Below are positions 58,651-64,000 of a DNA stretch of 64,000 nucleotides, piece by piece; the stretch's first letter is position 1; each line of letters begins with the position of its first letter. A program made the translations under genes and the position numbers. Source of the DNA: Sphagnum compactum (Eukaryota > Bryophyta > Sphagnopsida > Sphagnales); contig OZ234503.1 in the NCBI GenBank assembly GCA_965153455.1, positions 8,710,157-8,774,156 on the forward strand. The letters are read 5' to 3'. The notes beneath the pieces are model-generated. The model was not told the origin of the DNA. It saw only the letters and a list, made by a program, of their open reading frames with translations, and searched no databases.

Positions 58651-59765
58651 TAACCCAGCTATCTAAGTAGCTACTCTACCTTCTTGTCAGATTTGGCGGA
58701 AATTATAAAAATCATAAAACGAGAATTATAAGAAATTTCATAGGAATTTTGATGAATTGTATTTAAAATTATATATGATCCATATTGTGATGAATGTTTT
58801 AAAAAATTCAAATTGGAACAATGAAAATGTGAAAATTATTACATGTTGCCTAATGTGAGCTATGGCTCACATTCCATAGTAAGAGAAAAGAATCTTGAAA
58901 ACTAAAAAGTAATGATGACGAAATGGGACCCAACCAAATTAAGGATTATACCTTATCTCTTGAATGATAGTCTCCAGATAATATCTTATGAAACAACTAT
59001 AAGAGTGGCAAAATAATGGACAAAAGATATATATAAAAAATTAGAGTCCAAATATTTGAAATCCCATGTGTTGAACCTTAAAAACGTTTAAGGTCAAGTG
59101 TCCAAAATGACTTCATAGCCTAAAATTAATTGATTTTGGAACTTTGCCTGTCGAAACTGACCATTCCATAAGGTAGTAGTTACTCATCACTAGTAATTAC
59201 AACCCTTTTTTCTTTGGTCCAAGTCTACCTTACCTTCCTGCCACTTTGATGGAATGAAGCAGCTTACTATTAATGGGATTTGGGGATTAAGGATAAAGGA
59301 ATATAACAGACGTGTTAGTGGCAAGTAAATCAGTTTGTGATTTTTCAGGCCAGTGTGGTGGAAGACTTAGAGATCTAGCCTCCTCCTCCTCAGATCCTTC
59401 ATCCAGTGAGCATATTCCTTTCTCGATAGAAAACAAATAAGATCTCAAGGGAGAAAAACAAGCGGAATAAAGCAAAACGCACAACTTGACTTATTACAAA
59501 ATTGATCAAGAGCATAATTCCCAATATGAGCAGGTACATGCATCAGACCCTCTAGGGGTAACTGTACCAGTCTAGCTAAGATCATAGATCTGCAAATTTT
59601 GTGATGCAATTTGTAAGTCAATATGAATCCAATTTTTCCCCTCCTCTTCTTCAACCAACCATGTGTTTATCATTTCATAGTGACCAGTCTCCAATGAGAC
59701 TTTTAACGGTTTTTGAATTGAGGACTTCGACCCAAGGATATATAAGAATCTACCGCTGAGCTTGC
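58651..59765. other. NAC-gene upstream region
   Basis: AT-rich at 58690-59130, then mixed composition. The minus-strand frames here (60-70 codons) have no domain. The region probably includes distal promoter DNA of the NAC gene. Confidence 0.35.
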
Positions 59766-59771
59766 ACATGT

Positions 59772-59780
59772 ATTTATATA
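59772..59780 (+). promoter_or_regulatory. Candidate TATA box of the NAC gene
   Basis: ATTTATATA followed by ACG lies just before a change to pyrimidine-rich, gene-like sequence. If used, transcription would start near 59805, giving a leader of about 1.08 kb before the ATG at 60888. No transcript evidence is available. Confidence 0.45.
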
Positions 59781-59804
59781 ACGAAGTTCAGTACTGGAGA
59801 GGAG

Positions 59805-60887
59805 TCGTCTGGTTTTGCTTTCCCTCCGCACAGTCATCACAACCGCGGGTCCTACCAAATACCCCCTGTAACTCGCGCACCTTCCCAGCTCTTCTCCTGA
59901 TCTCACACGCAGCTATACAACCCCCACCCCTGGTATTGTCATGTTTGGTTTTTTGGGTTTGGTAATTGCAGCGCTAGCTTTCTTTCTCTGTCTCTGTCTC
60001 TCTCTCTAACTAGTCTCTGTGTGCAAAAGTTGATCTGATCTCTCTCTGTACCCAGGGCTTTTCTGTTTCGTGTCTGCTACGTTCAGTGGGTATGCATCCT
60101 TCCTTGTTATACACCAGTTGGCGTTGTTTCTTGCTAACGATCTTTGTTGATCTATCAGCTTCAAGTTTTTAACTTCAAGTCTAGTGTCCTTGTGTCTTCC
60201 GAATGACGCCGCCTCTGCTAGTGTTCATTCAACAACCCTAGTACTAGTCGTATTACAAGCTCTAGTCAGAAACAGCTTTGAATCCCGAGAACTCCCATGA
60301 TTGAGCTTTTTGGACTACTCTAGCTATTATTGCCAGCTGGTACATATATTTCATAACTTCTTTGTCCTCGACCGACCCATGTTCCAAGTCGATCCCGGTG
60401 AGCCTTAAGAACTTGATATTCTCGGCTTCTGTCAACTTCTAGTAATTCTTTCTGGTTTTTTTCTGCTTTGTTGGGAATCGGGAAACGGCATGGAGCATCT
60501 GCATCCGATAGTTTTGAGTTTTTGTCTTTCTCAAACCATCTAGACCAGCTTGTGACCTATTCTAGTCTCTTTCGATTAGGGTTCGGAAATTTGTAAACAG
60601 ATTATGTTTCTTCAGATCGAAGATAATATAAGAGATAGACACTTTGAGAGAAGTTTCTCAGGTGTCTGTAGAACATTTGCCCATCTATTGTAACGTCTGT
60701 ATTTTGCATCAGTGTTAATCTAGATCTTTGGTTAAGAGGTCAAGGAATTTCAGTACTGATCAAGGCTCTCATCCGCATGCAGATCATATAAGCTGAATCG
60801 ATAAAATTCGCCGGCTGCATCTAGATTTGCAGTTGAGTAGTGCAACCACTGCAGCAGGTGCTCAAGAGACGTTCCTTACAAGTTCTC
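59805..60887 (+). other. Probable long 5' leader of the NAC gene, with CT-rich tract
   Basis: A CT microsatellite (TCTCTGTCTCTGTCTCTCTC, about 59984-60006) and pyrimidine-rich DNA typical of plant 5' untranslated regions fill the start. Several ATGs precede the chosen start, so upstream ORFs or a leader intron are likely. No coding similarity is seen upstream of 60888, although the NAC frame stays open back to 60840 without an ATG. Confidence 0.4.
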
Positions 60888-62960
60888 ATGGCGATCTTCA
60901 AGCCTAGCAGCGACAATATCGGAGCATTTACTTATGAGGAAGGCAAGCTGGAGTCGGAGCCTGCATGGCTCCCACCAGGTTTCCGTTTCCACCCGACAGA
61001 CGAAGAGCTCGTGAGTTACTATCTTGCACGGAAGTTGCTGAACGCTAATTTCAAAGTACATGCAATATCTGAAGTCGACCTCAACAAGTGTGAGCCCTGG
61101 GATCTGCCTGGTACGACTTCTTCCCCTCCAGCTTTCGACTCTTTCTCTGATCACCGTCAGCAACATTTCCGAGATGACCAATTTCACTTTAGCTGCATCC
61201 TAATTGCTCCCTAAAGTCATGGGCTTCTTCAGATCCTAACAAGAGAAGCTGTTGTATGCATGGTCTTGCAGAGAAATCCAAGATAGGGGAGAAGGAGTGG
61301 TACTTCTTCAGTCTGAGGGACAGAAAGTACCCTACGGGGATGCGGACCAACCGGGCCACTGAAGCAGGATACTGGAAGGCCACAGGCAAAGACAGGGACG
61401 TGGTCACCACCGGCTCTCGACCAGTTCGCGGTCATCTTGTCGGAATGAAGAAGACTTTAGTTTTCTATAAAGGACGTGCTCCCCGGGGAGTGAAAACCAA
61501 CTGGATTATGCATGAGTATCGCTGCGAGGTCGATGACAGAAGTACTAGTAATCTGCATCATCACCCACGTCTATCCAAGGTATTCAAGTTTTCCAGCAAC
61601 TACACTTGTACACAAATCCAGACTTGTAGTGTATGTGAGATGCTCAGTATGTGACGCTGCAAAAATATTTCTCACATCCAAGTTTTAGTTACTTTTGTTT
61701 CGAACCCCACCCGTAAAACTAAAACTGGGAGTGCAAATAGGCTAATGGCAACCCACAGGCTTGACTGATCAAATGATCTAACGAATCAGAAACAAGGAGC
61801 AGTGTATAAATACGATATGACTCTATTTATTGGACTGTTCCAGGGCTCCTTCAGTGCTCTGAAAGCTGTGCATTTTTCCAGGTTCACAGCAGTCTTCCAG
61901 TAGATCCACTGGATTTGAGTGCTCCACCTCATCTAAGATTTCCAGGGCCACATACTGAGCGCCGGTGGAGATGATGAAATTTCCAGGAGCTTAGAATTGA
62001 TGTGTCCTGAATACCAGTGAGTGTCATGGTGGGCATACACATGTGTTGTTGGTTTAATGGTTTAGAGTTTGTTGATTGCAGGATGAATGGGTTGTTTGCC
62101 GAATCTTCCAGAAAAATGCGGCCAACAAGAAGCCATTTCTGTACGCAAGTTACATGCCAAGTTCCATCGCGACTTACCAAGTCGTCAATGACGCACATTC
62201 TTCACTACCTAGACATGATGATTTGGATCCTGATCAGGATCAGTCGCCTAACCCTACAGTCTGCACGGACGAAGGTGGGCCGGTTCCCACTGACTGTTCC
62301 TCTCTCGGCCCGTGGATGGTGAGAAGCAAGCCTTGCAGTGCCGCCGATGCAACAGCACTCAAATCGGTCGACCGTATGTGGTCTCCGGGAATTGACATGC
62401 AAAATACGGCGAGCTGCAAAGCGTTCTTGGGTTCTGCCGCGAGTGCGAACCTGTCAAGGCTATTGAAGCAAGAGATCAGTGATTCACAGGCTAGTGCCCT
62501 AATGCAATCAAAAATCTCGTCAATGAAATCCTCATACCCAACTGCAGCTACTCAGCATTCTTACCGATACAGGAGTACCGTTCGAACCAAGATGCAGCAG
62601 GAGGATCCAGCTTACCTCTGTAGGGGCGAGGGAGAGGATGAAGCCCAGAGTACTCATATACTCAGGTGCGGACCTGATCACTACGCCACAGCGAACTGCT
62701 GGGGTGCAGCTCGCGGGGATAACGCAGTGCAGCTGTACGAAGAAGTCGACGTCCCTTACGAGTCTCCAATGGTTGCTCTCCATGAGAGCTTCAGTGACCT
62801 TGCTGATCAGTCTTCTTGTGTTAGTGAATTTCTATACAGTGGGGATGAGCAAGGGGAATTAGTGTACAACACGAACTCCAACCGTAACTTTGGGAGTTCC
62901 GATGTAATTGCTGCTGGCCCCGTCGACCTGGTGTCGGAATCTCTTTGGTCATGCTACTAG
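60888..62960 (+). CDS. NAC-domain transcription factor (NAM/CUC-type)
   Basis: A nuclear, DNA-binding regulator that acts as a dimer. Exons are 60888-61110, 61272-61579 and 62082-62960. Introns of 161 and 502 bp have GT-AG borders, and both junctions restore conserved sequence ([14 protein letters not shown] and [14 protein letters not shown]). The product has 469 residues. The NAC domain spans about 27-190. Subdomain A is [15 protein letters not shown] is [15 protein letters not shown], and C is [20 protein letters not shown] followed by [17 protein letters not shown] is [20 protein letters not shown] followed by TNWIMHEYR, and E is [12 protein letters not shown]. The exon pattern (domain split in A-B, C-D and E) is the standard NAC arrangement. 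The C-terminal 280 residues are Ser/Asp/Glu-rich and probably form the activation region; no membrane helix is seen. I did not find a convincing miR164 target. The first in-frame ATG (MAIFKPSSD) was chosen. The orthologue within the NAM/CUC/ORE1 group is not resolved. Confidence 0.93.
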
Positions 62961-63942
62961 ACCTGTTGGCAGATCAGTACCCATATTCCACTGACATCGA
63001 GGTTTGAACCTCGTCTGTACACAACATGATCATGCAGCTGGTCATGCATGATCAGCTGAACATATATACATACTGAACAGATCTTGCACAATGTGAATAT
63101 GTGAAGCTTTGTGCTCAGGAATAGTGATCACTCGTGATCCTTTACAGACTCGCCAGACGCCTGACAGCATGATCCAATGCTTTGTAAACTTTGGGGGCCA
63201 GCTGCTGCACCATAGCTGGAGTCAGGTTCAGTTTGCAGCGGAGATTAAGCAAGGTTCAACCATCTGTAGATGGATCATGATTCTCTGTAGTTCATGATGG
63301 GTTTTCTAGCGCTCAGGGAATTCTTTTTAGCACGGTGTGTAACGACATTGTCCACAGGTTCTTCGGAAGGGTTCCAGAAAACTCACCACAACGGATCACA
63401 ACGGATCATCATTGTTGCCGGCAGCTTCATCAACGATGACGAGAACATGCCAAGCAGCTGGTGAGGTCTACTACGTGCTCACGTCGAGACGATGCACAAA
63501 TTTGGAGAAGGAGTTCACACAGAATCAAAACTAACTGATTGAAAAATTCGATACTCATTGAAGAAATTTGGACCAAATCGATTAGACCTCATCAGTTGTG
63601 GCTCTCAACCTTGAGACATACAGTAGCTGCTAGCAATTGCCTGCAGATCGTGATCATGTCAGACTCTTGTCCTTCGAACAGGCGTGGCCATGATGTGTTC
63701 CCACAAGGATCCAAAACACAACAGCTACGCAATTACTAAGGTCTATAACGGGCTGCCAACTCGAGACCGGGATCTCTGCATCATATTGTACCAGTTGCAA
63801 CATCAGCCAGCATCAATTGTTGGGCGTTGAGAACTTGAGGCCCTTCGTCCAGAAGCAGCTAGATAGTAGACACTAGTAATTTACAAGTCCAGTGGTCAAT
63901 GGGCAATTCATGATACTATAGGTGTACAGGGTTAACTCTTTG
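62961..63942 (+). other. NAC 3' untranslated region and downstream flank
   Basis: No coding signal. Composition stays gene-like throughout. A GATCATGCAGCTGGTCATGC-type fold-back rich in GATCA occurs near 63028-63058 just after the stop. No clear AATAAA was seen, so the transcript end is not placed. Confidence 0.35.
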
Positions 63943-64000
63943 CACATTGTTTGCACAGGTATTTGTCATTCATCACACATTGTTTGCACAGGTAATTGTC
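63943..64000. repeat. 25-bp direct repeat, 33-bp period, at the window edge
   Basis: CACATTGTTTGCACAGGTAT followed by TTGTC (63943-63967) repeats at 63976-64000 with one substitution. The second copy ends exactly at the window edge, so more copies may follow. Confidence 0.7.

Noticed and set aside
61189-61435. Minus-strand frames within the NAC gene
   Set aside because: They are antisense shadows of NAC exon 2.
62082-62960. miR164 target site in the NAC third exon
   Set aside because: No stretch resembling AGCACGTGCCCTGCTTCTCC was seen by eye.

Overview
This is nuclear DNA of a land plant. It carries a plastid-type double-domain co-chaperonin with a transit peptide, a plant oligoribonuclease, and a three-exon NAC transcription factor, which is a plant-only family. 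Introns are GT-AG and GA/CT microsatellites and telo-box promoter motifs are present. No coding gene fixes the species. The large, strongly AT-rich, relic-filled intergenic desert would suit a seedless plant (moss, lycophyte or fern) or another large-genome plant; this is inference.

Layout. 0-8.5 kb is a gene-bearing stretch. It holds plastid CPN20 on the minus strand (2130-4207, one intron), two unassigned exon-like blocks on the plus strand (5405-5470, 6213-6370), a very tight hairpin (6916-6962), and oligoribonuclease on the plus strand (7126-7905). The first 2 kb has no supportable gene.

8.5-57 kb is a gene desert made of decayed mobile DNA and repeats. I see a 1.25-kb AT-rich minisatellite with a higher-order period of about 203 bp (13.7-15.0 kb) and a three-unit degenerate repeat (15.9-16.4 kb). 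Three independent broken hAT-type transposase genes all lie on the minus strand (18.8-21.7, 25.6-27.8 and 33.6-36.0 kb). A broken DDE_1 (pogo/CENP-B-like) transposase lies on the plus strand (52.5-53.7 kb). Several non-autonomous inverted-repeat elements are scattered between them.

The most striking element is a family of short TIR elements whose ends begin GGGT(GAAAGC or ATTTGC). At least four copies have both ends recognisable (20093-20746, 29964-30594, 36223-37788, 39225-39878) and more are weaker or single-ended. Two copies are flanked by exact 4-bp duplications (TTTA, CATA). A third sits inside the first hAT relic, where the interrupted reading frame shows the insertion site almost to the base. 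Several copies carry clustered ATGGACTTTT/AAAAGTCCAT motifs internally. No transposase for this family is visible in the window. A separate hAT-style MITE family has two copies (31683-32095, 46545-47098).

57-64 kb returns to gene-like composition. It holds a GC-rich segment without ORFs (57.93-58.65 kb), then a NAC gene of the NAM/CUC type with a TATA box near 59772, a leader of about 1.1 kb, and exons 60888-61110, 61272-61579 and 62082-62960.

The three real genes are not functionally linked: plastid protein folding, small-RNA/oligonucleotide turnover, and transcriptional regulation. Splice sites were read by eye from consensus and from reading-frame continuity, not from transcripts.
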